Below the pieces are notes generated by a model. The model searched no databases, was not told the DNA's origin, and was given only the letters and a program-made list of their open reading frames with translations. Made by a program: the position numbers and the translations under genes. Positions 52,965 to 63,928 of a stretch of 64,000 nucleotides of DNA are shown one piece after another. The stretch's first letter is position 1. Every line of letters begins with the position of its first letter. The DNA comes from Methylobacterium sp. Leaf125 (GTDB lineage Bacteria; Pseudomonadota; Alphaproteobacteria; Rhizobiales; Beijerinckiaceae): positions 318,698-382,697 of the forward strand of contig NZ_LMNU01000012.1 in the NCBI RefSeq assembly GCF_001423085.1, read 5' to 3'.

Positions 52965-54870
52965 CCGTTCGGGCCTCCTGCTGCTGACTTTGGTAGTCAT
53001 CATCAGTCTCAAGGGTGCGGGTCGCGGCCTCTCGCCTCTGGGATCCAATGATGTCGCGCGTCTCCGCATTCAGCGCGCGGGAAGGCCGCTTCGGCTCCGT
53101 CAGGGGCTCGGGCTTGATCTCGTTAAGGCCACGGGCCCAACTCATCGTATCCGTCAGAGCGCCTGCCTGCTGCAGCACGAGGCGAGCAACGTCGCGCTTA
53201 CGAACGTCCTCCGCGGTAGCGGCGGCCGCCTCCGGGCTGAGACCGAGACCCTCAAGGGTCGCGCGACCGAAGGCGAGAGCGGATTCGACGGTTTCGCGGA
53301 GCTGAAAGTCGACGTCCCGGTTCATCAGCTCGACGGCATGCGTGCGGTCGAAGGCCCGCACGTAAGTGCGCACGCTGGAGAATTCCTCGTGCACGATATC
53401 GACGATTTTCAGCGCGGCCTCGCTGTCATCGACGCAGATGCAGAGGAGCTCGGCCCGTCCGATGCCGGCGGCGCGCAGGACATCGAGGCGAGTCCCGTCC
53501 CCATAGTAGATGCGGAACCCAAAGCGTGCGGCACTGCGGATCTGATCCACGTCCTTGTCGATCACCGTGACGCTAACGCCTTCAGCCAGCAGCACCTGCG
53601 TCAGGATTTGGCCGAAACGGCCAAAGCCGATGACGAGCACGCGGGCCTCGGTGCTCTCGATGGCCTCCGGCACCGCCTCGGGCCCTTCGGGACGTCGGGC
53701 AAGCCCAGCGTCCAGAGCCTTCGCCGCCACTGGACCGACCAGCATGGTCAGAGCCGCGAGCGCCACGGCAAAGCGTGTGCTCGCAGGATCCACGAGGCCG
53801 AGCTCACCGCCAGCCGGCAAAAGCACGAACGCAAATTCTCCGGCCGGTGCCAGGATGGCACCCCCGCGCACCGCATCAAGCCAAGGCGAGCCGAACAAGC
53901 GGAACAGGCCGGCCACCAACGCGACCTTAAGCAGGATCGCACCGGCTGTTGCCCCCAGCAGGGTCGGCCATTCGGCCTCGAGGAGGCCACCGTCAATGGA
54001 CATGCCCACGCTCATGAAGAAGAGGCCAAGCAGCATGCCGCGGAACGGCTCGATGTCGGCCTCGAGCTGATGGCGGAAGTTGGATTCGGCCAGAAGCACC
54101 CCGGCCAGGAACGCGCCCATGGCCATCGATAGACCGACATGCTCCATCAGCATCGCGGTTCCAAGCACGACGAGGAGGGCAGCCGCCGTCATGACTTCGC
54201 GGGCCCCACTGGCTGCGAGCAGGCCGAAGAATGGATTGAGGCCATAGCGCCCGACCAGCACGACGGCGAGGATCGCCGCGCCCACCGTGCCGGTGGATTG
54301 CAGAGCCGAGAGGAGCCAGCCATCGCCGCCGCTCGTGCCGGATGAAGCGACCAGAGGCATCAGCGCCAGGATGGCAACCACGGAAATGTCTTGAAACAGC
54401 AGCACCGCAAAGGCTCGGCCGCCATAGGGCGTCCCCATGTCGCCGCGCTCTTCCAGCAATTGCAGCGCGACGGCTGTGGCCGAGAGGGCGAGAGCGATGC
54501 CGATGACGAGGCTGGCCGAAGGCTTGGCCCCCATCAGGATCCCGACGCCTGCCAGAGCTGCCGAGCAGACAATGAGCTGGGCAGTGCCGAGTCCGAAGAT
54601 GTCCCGCCGCATCGAAACGAGTCGTGAGATTTGTAATTCGAGCCCGACGATGAAGAGCAACAGCACTACGCCGAGTTCAGCGACGCTCGCAGCCGTCTCG
54701 GGCTCCGCGATCAGCGAGAAACCAAACGGCCCAATCACGACACCGGCAACGAGGTAGCCGAGCACGGCGCTTTGGCCGATGAGGCGAAAGATCGGCACGC
54801 CGATCACCGCCGCCGACAGGAACGTCAGCACGGGAGGCAGGAAGCTGACGTGGGTCGCGGCGCTTGCCAT
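52957..54870 (-). CDS. CPA2-type K+(cation):proton antiporter with RCK domain (KefB/KefC/YbaL-like)
   Basis: A 637-aa protein. Residues about 10-385 form a twelve-helix Na+/H+-exchanger domain (VLGYLVAGVVIGPFG, ALALSATAVALQLLEERGD, MSMAMGAFLAGVLLAES). A TrkA-N/RCK domain follows at about 405-525 (VLVIGFGRFGQILTQVLLAEG, DKDVDQI, YYGDGTRLDVLRAAGI), and the tail is a basic, Gln/Glu-rich segment. It should export K+ in exchange for H+ under nucleotide or thiol-adduct control. The next gene encodes a MATE exporter. Confidence 0.9.
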   Translation of the reverse strand: MASAATHVSFLPPVLTFLSAAVIGVPIFRLIGQSAVLGYLVAGVVIGPFGFSLIAEPETAASVAELGVVLLLFIVGLELQISRLVSMRRDIFGLGTAQLIVCSAALAGVGILMGAKPSASLVIGIALALSATAVALQLLEERGDMGTPYGGRAFAVLLFQDISVVAILALMPLVASSGTSGGDGWLLSALQSTGTVGAAILAVVLVGRYGLNPFFGLLAASGAREVMTAAALLVVLGTAMLMEHVGLSMAMGAFLAGVLLAESNFRHQLEADIEPFRGMLLGLFFMSVGMSIDGGLLEAEWPTLLGATAGAILLKVALVAGLFRLFGSPWLDAVRGGAILAPAGEFAFVLLPAGGELGLVDPASTRFAVALAALTMLVGPVAAKALDAGLARRPEGPEAVPEAIESTEARVLVIGFGRFGQILTQVLLAEGVSVTVIDKDVDQIRSAARFGFRIYYGDGTRLDVLRAAGIGRAELLCICVDDSEAALKIVDIVHEEFSSVRTYVRAFDRTHAVELMNRDVDFQLRETVESALAFGRATLEGLGLSPEAAAATAEDVRKRDVARLVLQQAGALTDTMSWARGLNEIKPEPLTEPKRPSRALNAETRDIIGSQRREAATRTLETDDDYQSQQQEARTDA

Positions 54871-55059
54871 GAAAATCCGAGGTTGGATGAGAATCCCAGA
54901 CGGTGATGGTCCACCCCATTCAGAGCGATCCGGGCTCGCCAGGCGGCTCCGTCTTAACCAGCAGGGGCCCAGCCGTCACGTCCACAGGGAGGGGAAGCTT
55001 ACCGCAAACACTCGCTTGAACGTCCCACAGTGCGAATCGGCACCTTCGCGGATTCGGCG

Positions 55060-55389
55060 TCAGTGACGCCGCGGCGGCCAACCTCCGCGCGGAACGCTCC
55101 GGCTCGCCCGGCGCTCATCTCGGCGGTCGACCAGAAAATCCGACGCGTCACCTTCGACCAGCAGGATCCCTGCATCGAGCACGTCCTGGCGGCTGAGACC
55201 GATGTCCCGGAGTTCGCGATCCGACATCGCCGATAGCTGACGGACGACCCTGCGATTAATGGCAGCGCGGGAAATTCCTGAAGCCGCAGCCGCCAACCCG
55301 GCGCTTAACCAAGCCCTAAGTGCCGCTACGACGGTCAGTGTCCTGCCCGCAGTGACAGGTCCAGCCTTGAGCTGAGTAAAACCGTGCAT
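55060..55389 (-). CDS. DUF1127 family small protein
   Basis: A 109-aa protein whose middle carries the DUF1127 signature (RRVVRQLSAMSDRELRDIGLSRQDVLDAG). An N-terminal hydrophobic stretch (LTVVAALRAWLSAGLAAAA) precedes it. DUF1127 proteins in alphaproteobacteria are small and basic and have been linked to phosphate, carbon and RNA regulation; the role here is unknown. It is divergent from the MocR regulator gene (about 120 bp between), so that regulator may control it. Confidence 0.82.
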   Translation of the reverse strand: MHGFTQLKAGPVTAGRTLTVVAALRAWLSAGLAAAASGISRAAINRRVVRQLSAMSDRELRDIGLSRQDVLDAGILLVEGDASDFLVDRRDERRASRSVPRGGWPPRRH

Positions 55390-55508
55390 GGGGTGCGTCC
55401 TCTCGTGATGTACGGGCCGATGCCGCGACCATGCGTGGCGGGGGATAGTCGTGATAGGGACAGTCCAGTACGGTTGGATTGAATTGTCCGGCGCGAGGAT
55501 CAGGACAG

Positions 55509-56933
55509 ATGAAGGTGTCCCCCGTGTCCAAGCTCAGCTTGGTCGAGACCGTGGCGGCGGCGATCACGGATCGGATCAACAGCCGCCAGCTCATGCCCGG
55601 CGCCCGCCTGCCCTCGGTCCGCGCCTTCGCCGAAGCCATGGGGGTCTCGAAGTCCACCGTCGTCGAGGCCTATGACCGGCTCGGGGCCGAAGGCACGATC
55701 GTGGCCCGGCGCGGCTCGGGCTTCTACGTGGCGGGTAAGACCCGGCCGCTCTGTCTCAAAGCCGTAGGGCCTCAGTTCGACCGGGCGGTGGATCCGCTTT
55801 GGATCACCCGACAATCCATGCAGGCCGGCCCGGACCTCGTAATGCCGGGCTCCGGCTGGCTGCCGTCAGCCTGGATGCCAAGCCAGGCGATCCGGCGCGG
55901 CCTTCGACAGCTCGCACGCGGTCCGGAGACCAACCTGGTCTCACACGATCAGCCCCTCGGCTTTCCACCTCTACGCGCACAGATCGCACGGCGCTTGGCG
56001 GAGAAAGGAGTTGAGGCCGGCGCCGATCAGGTCGTGCTGGTCGATTCCGCGACGCAGGCTCTCGACCTGCTCTGCCGATTCCTGCTTGAAGCGGGCGATA
56101 CGGTACTGGTCGACGATCCGTGCTACTTCAACTATCACGGACTCCTGAGGGCGCAGCGCGCCCGGGTCGTTGGTGTGCCGATGACCCCGAACGGTCCTGA
56201 TCTGGCGACCCTCGCCATGCACCTCGCTGTGCATCGCCCGCGCTTCTACATTACCAATTCCGCGCTTCAGAACCCGACCGGATCCATCCTCGCGCCCGCG
56301 GTCGCCCATCGCATCCTGAAGCTCGCTGAGGCGCACGATACCCTTATCATCGAGGATGACATCTTCGGAGATTTCGAGGGTGAGCCGTCTCCACGTCTGG
56401 CCGGTTTCGACGGGTTAGAGCGGGTCATCCAGATCGGTAGTTTCTCGAAGACGCTGTCGGCCGCCATCCGTTGCGGTTTCGTCGCGCTGCGCGAGGACTG
56501 GGTCGAGCCACTGGTCGATCTCAAGCTCGCGATGAGCCTGGGGAACAGTCATCTGTCGGCGAGCCTGATGCACGGGCTCCTGACAGACGGCACATACCGC
56601 CGGCACCTCGCCGAGGTTCGCGAGAAGTTGGGACGGGCGACGGCGCCGGCCCTTAGGCACCTCGAAGGATGCGGACTGAAGGCGTGGCTGGAGCCGTCCG
56701 GAGGCTTCTTCCTGTGGATGCAGCTGCCGGATGGGGTCGATTCGGCGGACGTCGCTCGGTGCGCTCTCGCACGCGGACTCGTGCTCGCTCCCGGAGGCGC
56801 TTTCAGCCCCTCGTCGCTCGGCAACAGTTTCCTACGCTTCAACGTAGCCCAGTGCACCGACCCACGTATGATTCCTATGCTCCAGACTTCCCTTGCCGAG
56901 GGCGCGATGGCGCGGCCCAAGCGAGTGGCCTAG
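55509..56933 (+). CDS. MocR-type regulator (GntR HTH plus aminotransferase domain)
   Basis: A 474-aa fusion. Residues about 10-75 form a GntR winged HTH (AITDRINSRQLMPGARLPSVRAFAEAMGV, STVVEAYDRL). Residues about 110-465 form a fold-type I PLP domain with the Lys in IGSFSKTLSAAIRCGFV and Asp in IIEDDIFGDFEG. MocR proteins use PLP adducts as effectors and usually regulate a divergent gene, here the DUF1127 gene. ATG 55509 (MKVSPVSKLS) is preferred; a frame start also exists at 55479. Confidence 0.9.
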   Translation: MKVSPVSKLSLVETVAAAITDRINSRQLMPGARLPSVRAFAEAMGVSKSTVVEAYDRLGAEGTIVARRGSGFYVAGKTRPLCLKAVGPQFDRAVDPLWITRQSMQAGPDLVMPGSGWLPSAWMPSQAIRRGLRQLARGPETNLVSHDQPLGFPPLRAQIARRLAEKGVEAGADQVVLVDSATQALDLLCRFLLEAGDTVLVDDPCYFNYHGLLRAQRARVVGVPMTPNGPDLATLAMHLAVHRPRFYITNSALQNPTGSILAPAVAHRILKLAEAHDTLIIEDDIFGDFEGEPSPRLAGFDGLERVIQIGSFSKTLSAAIRCGFVALREDWVEPLVDLKLAMSLGNSHLSASLMHGLLTDGTYRRHLAEVREKLGRATAPALRHLEGCGLKAWLEPSGGFFLWMQLPDGVDSADVARCALARGLVLAPGGAFSPSSLGNSFLRFNVAQCTDPRMIPMLQTSLAEGAMARPKRVA

Positions 56934-57070
56934 CGCGCGTATTACGGAGAGTTCCCCGGGTCCTGTGAGTCACGTGCACTCGCTCTCGCTGGACCACAGG
57001 TGCCCGCGGGGGACTTTTCCGTTATGACAGGTTGACAGGGGCGCCCCCGCCTCGCCACATCCCGGCTATC

Positions 57071-58072
57071 ATGAGCGACGCGAATCTGACGACTTCCTCT
57101 GCCTCCGGTGACACGGTTAAGCCGCCTCTGGAGATCCTGCTCTGTGCGCCGCGCGGTTTCTGCGCCGGAGTCGTGCGGGCGATCGACGTAGTCGAGCGGG
57201 CGCTCGCCATCTACGGACCTCCGGTCTATGTCCGCCATGAGATCGTCCACAACAAGTACGTGGTTGAGAGTCTCAAACGGAAGGGCGCCGTGTTCGTCCG
57301 CGAACTCGACGAGGTCCCCGACGGCTCCGCTCCGGTGATCTTCTCGGCTCACGGCGTCGCCAAGACGGTGCCGCACAACGCGGATTCCCGCGGCCTCACC
57401 ACCATCGACGCCACCTGCCCGCTGGTGACGAAAGTTCATCGCGAGGCGGAGATCCACCACAAGCGCGGTCGTCACGTTCTGCTCGTTGGCCATTCCGGTC
57501 ATCCGGAGGTGGTCGGCACCATGGGTCAGCTGCCAAAGGGCTCGATCACGCTGGTCGAGGATCTCGACCAGATCGCCGCTCTTGAACCAGAGAACCGCGA
57601 CAACCTCGCGTGGGTGACGCAGACAACTCTGTCGGTGGACGACACCCACCATATCGTCGAGGCGCTGAAGAAGAAGTTCCCGACGATCACCGGCCCGCAC
57701 AAGGACGATATCTGCTACGCCACCACCAATCGTCAGGAGGCGGTGAAGCAGGTGGCGCCGTTGGTCGATGCGGTCATCGTGGTCGGCTCGTCGAACTCGT
57801 CGAACTCGCAGCGCCTGCGTGAAGTCGCTGAGCGCGTCGGCTGCCCGATCACCCGGCTGGTGCTGCGCGCCGAGGAAATCGATTGGCCAGCCTTCGAGGG
57901 CATTCGCAAACTCGGACTCACGGCCGGAGCTTCCGCGCCGGAAGTGCTGGTGGAGGAAATTATCGACGCCTTTGCAGCACGCTACACCGTGACGGTGGAT
58001 ACGGTCTCGACGGTGGTCGAAGATATGTCCTTCCCGTTGCCGCGCGAACTGCGTAGCGAAGCCGCGGAATAG
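57071..58072 (+). CDS. ispH: 4-Hydroxy-3-methylbut-2-enyl diphosphate reductase
   Basis: A 333-aa iron-sulfur enzyme that makes IPP and DMAPP in the last step of the MEP isoprenoid pathway. The three 4Fe-4S Cys are in [23 protein letters not shown] and [12 protein letters not shown]. The substrate His residues are in [12 protein letters not shown] and [13 protein letters not shown] 57071 is chosen; an in-frame TTG at 57032 would add 13 residues. A strong intrinsic terminator follows at 58108. Confidence 0.97.
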   Translation: MSDANLTTSSASGDTVKPPLEILLCAPRGFCAGVVRAIDVVERALAIYGPPVYVRHEIVHNKYVVESLKRKGAVFVRELDEVPDGSAPVIFSAHGVAKTVPHNADSRGLTTIDATCPLVTKVHREAEIHHKRGRHVLLVGHSGHPEVVGTMGQLPKGSITLVEDLDQIAALEPENRDNLAWVTQTTLSVDDTHHIVEALKKKFPTITGPHKDDICYATTNRQEAVKQVAPLVDAVIVVGSSNSSNSQRLREVAERVGCPITRLVLRAEEIDWPAFEGIRKLGLTAGASAPEVLVEEIIDAFAARYTVTVDTVSTVVEDMSFPLPRELRSEAAE

Positions 58073-58107
58073 GCGGACAGCGCTCCCGATCGATCCGTCT
58101 TCAGCAG

Positions 58108-58135
58108 GGGCGCCATTCGGCGCCCTTGTATTTTG
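58108..58135 (+). terminator. Intrinsic terminator of ispH
   Basis: GGGCGCC-ATTC-GGCGCCC, a perfect 7-bp stem with a 4-nt loop, is followed by TTGTATTTT. It lies 35 nt beyond the ispH stop, a textbook rho-independent terminator, so thrB probably has its own promoter or depends on read-through. Confidence 0.85.
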
Positions 58136-58160
58136 TCCCGAAATTTCAAGCGAACAAGCC

Positions 58161-59141
58161 GTGGCAGTCTACACCGAGGTCTCCGACGCGGCGCTGACCG
58201 CCTTTCTTGCGGCCTACGACATTGGAACGCTGCTCTCATACAAGGGCATCGCCGAAGGCGTGGAGAACACGAATTTCTATCTCCACACCACCGGCGGCTC
58301 CTTCATCCTAACCCTGTACGAGAAGCGCGTCAGGGCGGACGACTTGCCGTTCTTTCTCAACTTGATGGAACACCTCGCCGCCCGAGGCCTCGCTTGCCCA
58401 CAGCCGATCCGCGATCGCACCGGATTCGCACTGGGTGAGCTCTGCGGTCGCCCCGCGGTGATCGTGACTTTCCTCGATGGCGTTTCGGTGAAGCAACCCG
58501 GTATCGATCACTGCCACGCCCTCGGCCGCGCGCTCGCAGGGTTGCACGCGGCGGGAGCCGATTTTGGGATGCGGCGCGTCAACAATCTTTCCGTAGATGC
58601 GTGGGAACCGCTCTTTCGCCTCGCTGAGCCTCAGGCGGACACCGTTTCACCCGGTTTGACCGAACGCGTTCTGGGTGACCTCGCGGTACTACAGCGCTCC
58701 TGGCCCTCGGGCCTACCCTGTGGCGTGATCCATGCCGACCTGTTCACCGACAACGTCTTCTTCATCGGAGACGAACTGTCGGGGCTGATCGACTTCTATT
58801 TCGCCTGCACCGACGCCTTCGCTTACGATCTGGCCATCTGCCTCAATGCCTGGTGCTTCGAGGCGGACGGCAGATTTCACCGCGACATGGGTGCGGCCCT
58901 GATCGCCGGGTACGAAGCGGTGCGTCCCCTGGTCTCCGCCGAGGTCACGGCTTTGCCGATCCTTTGCCGGGGCGCCGCCCTGCGCTTCATGCTGACCCGC
59001 CTCGTCGACTGGCTCAATGTGCCGGCCGGAGCCCTGGTCCGGCCGAAGGATCCTCTGGAATACGACCGTAGGCTGAACTTCCATCGCACCACGACGGACG
59101 CGCGGGATTACGGTTGGGCCGGTCCGGGACAGTCGGCCTAG
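58161..59141 (+). CDS. thrB: Homoserine kinase (alphaproteobacterial, choline-kinase-like)
   Basis: A 326-aa kinase of the aminoglycoside/choline-kinase fold used for homoserine phosphorylation in alphaproteobacteria (threonine synthesis). The N-terminus MAVYTEVSD is typical. ATP and substrate elements are GVENTNFYLHTTGG, the catalytic loop CGVIHADLFTDNVFF and the metal Asp in LIDFYFACTDAFAYDLA. It starts with GTG at 58161. It is not the GHMP-type ThrB. Its neighbours ispH and a peroxiredoxin match the alphaproteobacterial gene order, minus rnhA. Confidence 0.92.
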   Translation: MAVYTEVSDAALTAFLAAYDIGTLLSYKGIAEGVENTNFYLHTTGGSFILTLYEKRVRADDLPFFLNLMEHLAARGLACPQPIRDRTGFALGELCGRPAVIVTFLDGVSVKQPGIDHCHALGRALAGLHAAGADFGMRRVNNLSVDAWEPLFRLAEPQADTVSPGLTERVLGDLAVLQRSWPSGLPCGVIHADLFTDNVFFIGDELSGLIDFYFACTDAFAYDLAICLNAWCFEADGRFHRDMGAALIAGYEAVRPLVSAEVTALPILCRGAALRFMLTRLVDWLNVPAGALVRPKDPLEYDRRLNFHRTTTDARDYGWAGPGQSA

Positions 59142-59209
59142 CTCCCTGCAGAGGCAAACCATGCTCATGGCGCGGAGCGTTTGAGCGTCAGGCGAAAGCG
59201 TCCCAAGTT

Positions 59210-59236
59210 ACCGGCGGATGCATCACATCCGCCGGT
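59210..59236. terminator. Bidirectional terminator hairpin
   Basis: ACCGGCGGATG-CATCA-CATCCGCCGGT, a perfect 11-bp stem with a 5-nt loop, lies between the convergent thrB and peroxiredoxin genes. Confidence 0.7.
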
Positions 59237-59243
59237 GGATCGG

Positions 59244-59726
59244 TCAGATCACCTTGAGAAGGGCTTCGGCGCCCGACAACTCAGTCTTGGCCGGGGAGTC
59301 CTCGACATTAAGTACGCGCACGACACCGTCCTCTACGAGCATCGCGTAACGCTTCGAACGGGTACCAAGTCCGAAGCCGGCCCCGTCCATGTCGAGGCCA
59401 ATCGCCTTCGCGAAATCAGCGTTGCCGTCAGCGAGAAACTCGAGGCCCTCGGCGCCACTCGCCTTCTGCCACGCATCAAGCACAAACACGTCGTTGACCG
59501 ACGTGATCGCGATGGTGTCGATGCCGCGAGCCTTGATCTCGGCCTGCTTCTCCACGAAGCCGGGCAGATGGTTGCGGTGACAGCTCGGTGTGAAGGCGCC
59601 GGGCACCCCGACGAGGACGACGCGGCGGCCCTTGAAGAAGTCGTCGGTGGTCTTGGCTTCCGGGCCGTCCGCCCCACTCACGCGAAACGTGACCTGGGGG
59701 AGGTGGTCGCCAACCTGAATGGTCAT
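59244..59726 (-). CDS. Peroxiredoxin (Prx5/AHP-type)
   Basis: A 160-aa thiol peroxidase of the Prx5 group (AHP/TSA family, single-domain). The peroxidatic Cys is in VPGAFTPSCHRNHLPGF, the Prx signature, with the Prx5-type N-terminal IQVGDHLPQVTFRV. It reduces peroxides using thioredoxin or glutaredoxin. No second conserved Cys is seen in the usual resolving position, so it may be 1-Cys. It converges with thrB. Confidence 0.93.
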   Translation of the reverse strand: MTIQVGDHLPQVTFRVSGADGPEAKTTDDFFKGRRVVLVGVPGAFTPSCHRNHLPGFVEKQAEIKARGIDTIAITSVNDVFVLDAWQKASGAEGLEFLADGNADFAKAIGLDMDGAGFGLGTRSKRYAMLVEDGVVRVLNVEDSPAKTELSGAEALLKVI

Positions 59727-59944
59727 CCGTCGTCTCCTGAAGATCGCCGGGGCATCCGAACCGTCAGATCCCTAGCTACTGTCACAGAGTCGTACCCAGT
59801 TCACGCACCGGGCCGGCTCGCGAAAAATCGTCTAGCTCGCAGGGGTTAGCCTGTCGAGTTTCCGCCGTCGCCAATGTGGCGGATATCCCTTGGCGGAACG
59901 TGCCGTGCCCTGGACAAAGGCGCCTACCCGCGTAGCATACGGCA

Positions 59945-60553
59945 ATGCAGCGTTCACAGGCCCACACGGGCGATCCCGCCTACCTTGACGGTCAGTTTCT
60001 TGTCGCCATGCCGGGACTGACGGATTCGCGCTTCGCCCGGTCGGTCATCTATCTCTGTGCGCATTCGGCTGACGGGGCCATGGGGATCATCCTCAACAAG
60101 GCCGTCTCTGACCTCAATATGCCCGACCTGCTGATTCAGCTTGATATCGCGAGCGAAACTGATGCGATCCGGCTCCGCCAGCGTGTCGGCCACATGCCCG
60201 TGCTGATGGGCGGACCTGTTGATGCCAAGCGCGGCTTCGTGCTCCACACTGACGACTTCCATATCGATCAATCCACGCTGATCATCGACGATGGAATCTG
60301 CCTCACAGCAACGGTGGACATTTTGAAGGCGATCGCCGCCGGCGACGGTCCGGCCAACGCCGTCCTCGCCCTTGGCTATGCAGGATGGCAGGCAGGACAG
60401 CTCGAGAGCGAAATCCTAGCCAATGGATGGCTGGTCTGCCCAGCCGATCCCGACATGATTTTCCATACGGCTCTCGAAGCCAAGTACGAGCGCACGTTAC
60501 GCAACAATGGCATCGACCTCGCGATGCTATCGGTCAGCGCCGGCCATAGCTGA
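59945..60553 (+). CDS. yqgE: YqgE/AlgH family protein
   Basis: A 202-aa protein of the UPF0301 (YqgE/AlgH) family. Signature segments are GQFLVAMPGLTDSRFARSVIYLC, GAMGIILNKAVSDL, MGGPVDAKRGFVLH and ALGYAGWQAGQLESEI. The fold is known but not the function. It is convergent with the 60.6 kb secreted-protein gene, with a 9-nt gap. Confidence 0.93.
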   Translation: MQRSQAHTGDPAYLDGQFLVAMPGLTDSRFARSVIYLCAHSADGAMGIILNKAVSDLNMPDLLIQLDIASETDAIRLRQRVGHMPVLMGGPVDAKRGFVLHTDDFHIDQSTLIIDDGICLTATVDILKAIAAGDGPANAVLALGYAGWQAGQLESEILANGWLVCPADPDMIFHTALEAKYERTLRNNGIDLAMLSVSAGHS

Positions 60554-60562
60554 GCGTTCGCG

Positions 60563-61534
60563 CTACTGGTCGGAGAACGGAGCGCCACCCGTATCCGGAT
60601 TCATACCTTCCACCGGGGGCTTGCGGCGCGAACGGGGCGAGGACGCCGAAACGCTTGGCGCCGCGGTGTTCGTATTGACCCCGAGGCGGGTGGCGAGTGC
60701 CAAAGCTCGTGCTTCAGTGAAGCGCAGGTTGCAGAATCCGTGCGCTCCTTCACGAGCATAGGTTCGGCACATCTGCTCGCGATCGGAGGAGAAGGCCGCC
60801 TGTTCGGTGACCACGGGGCGAAGCTCAGGGCCACGCAGGCGCTGACTAATCAACTTGTAATTCTCCCGGACGGCCCGGTCGGCTCCACCGCGCGCCGCCT
60901 CAAACTCGCTCGCCCGCGAAATGAGCGTGGCCGCGGCCGGTCCCCACAAACCCGTGGGCGTCGTGGCGCAATCGGCCGCCGCGAAGGTACAGACGGGACC
61001 GGACACCGATTGCACCAGAACGGCGCCATCGAGTACGTCGAACCGGAGGGGACATTCGCCCCCGGTGACCTCGAAGCGGCCGACACCCTCCGCACGGCCC
61101 TCGGACGAGACCGCCACCGGCGCCCCTCCGTTCAGCGGCACCTTGCAGGCTTCGACGGGCTGCGAGATTTTATTGCCCGGCAAAACGACGCGAGCTGTGG
61201 TCCCCCCCCCGGCCCGCTCAAGCTTAAGGCTACCGGTGAGCCCGTTTAGCATCAGCTCCTGTCCCATCACGTTGTCCTCGGAGGGCGCTTTGAGGACGAT
61301 AGGCTGACGCGGTACCGGAGGTGCTTTCGGTGCGTCCGACGCAGCCGGCGCCCCGCCCTCGCCGGGTGCGCCCGGCACAGGAGTTTGTGGAGCGGGAGGA
61401 ACTCCCCTTGGCGGCACCGGCGGCTTAGCCGCCCGCCCGATCCCGAACAATTCCTCGAAAAACGACTGCGCGCAGGCTGGGTGAGGAACCGATGCCAGCA
61501 CCGGTAGAAGAAGAAGCACGCGGGTCAGACGCAT
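60563..61534 (-). CDS. Secreted hypothetical protein with Pro-rich linker
   Basis: A 323-aa protein with a Sec signal (TRVLLLLPVLASV...ACAQS, residues 4-23). A Pro/Ala-rich linker (about 35-80) follows, then a domain (about 85-200) with Cys in EACKVP, GGECPLRF and PVCTFAAADC. A C-terminal segment carries MCRTYAREGAHGFCNLRF, and the tail is basic. Several conserved Cys pairs suggest disulfides and periplasmic location. No family is recognised with confidence; similar proteins occur upstream of dnaK in Rhizobiales, from memory. It is divergent from dnaK. Confidence 0.7.
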   Translation of the reverse strand: MRLTRVLLLLPVLASVPHPACAQSFFEELFGIGRAAKPPVPPRGVPPAPQTPVPGAPGEGGAPAASDAPKAPPVPRQPIVLKAPSEDNVMGQELMLNGLTGSLKLERAGGGTTARVVLPGNKISQPVEACKVPLNGGAPVAVSSEGRAEGVGRFEVTGGECPLRFDVLDGAVLVQSVSGPVCTFAAADCATTPTGLWGPAAATLISRASEFEAARGGADRAVRENYKLISQRLRGPELRPVVTEQAAFSSDREQMCRTYAREGAHGFCNLRFTEARALALATRLGVNTNTAAPSVSASSPRSRRKPPVEGMNPDTGGAPFSDQ

Positions 61535-61972
61535 CGAAACTTTCGGGCCTATATCCGTGGAGGCAGCGTGGTGCGCAGGTGAGCACGTTCACCTCCCACT
61601 TACCATGCAACGAGCGTTGTGACACGGCAGCGATGCCGCTTCTTGACGATGAAACATTGGGGAGACCGCCGACGCCATCGTTGCAAAATCCCAGCAGGCG
61701 GCTCGTATGGCTGTTCCAAGTCAAAGGCGATGAAGAGGATAACGCGGCTCCACGCAATCCGATGCGCCTCGTCGGCGGGCTCTGCCTTGCGGCCTCACGA
61801 CACCCTTCTTATATCGGCCGAGACGCGGGATTAAGACCCGGCTCTGCACCGTTCCGGGGCGCGAACCGGTGTCCAAACCCGTTCTCACACACTCAGTTTT
61901 GCACAGCCATGGGCCGAGCTGCTTCGGGGCTTGGCGGTCTGCTTGACCAAACGACAACAGAGGGATCCCACC
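61535..61972. other. dnaK upstream region
   Basis: About 440 bp between the secreted-protein gene and dnaK. No gene is seen. It carries a heat-shock-type promoter (61786-61817) about 155 nt before the dnaK start; the leader between has no obvious CIRCE element. Confidence 0.6.
61786..61817 (+). promoter_or_regulatory. Predicted RpoH (sigma-32) promoter of dnaK
   Basis: CTTG at 61786-61789 and CTTATATCGG at 61808-61817 are separated by 18 bp. This fits the alphaproteobacterial heat-shock consensus CTTG-N17/18-CYTATNTNNG at every fixed base. The leader to the dnaK ATG is about 150 nt. Confidence 0.75.
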
Positions 61973-63886
<1,914 letters not shown>

Positions 63887-63900
63887 CGCCTGCATCTGAG

Positions 63901-63928
63901 TTCGGGGCCGGAGCGATCCGGCCCCGAA
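63901..63928 (+). terminator. Terminator hairpin after dnaK
   Basis: TTCGGGGCCGGA-GCGA-TCCGGCCCCGAA, a perfect 12-bp stem with a 4-nt loop, starts 14 nt after the dnaK stop. There is no T-tract, so it might alternatively be a processing or attenuation structure before dnaJ. Confidence 0.7.

Noticed and set aside
57032..57070. TTG start for ispH giving 13 extra residues
   Set aside because: The added residues are Pro-rich and the ATG at 57071 is a simpler choice; the TTG cannot be fully excluded.
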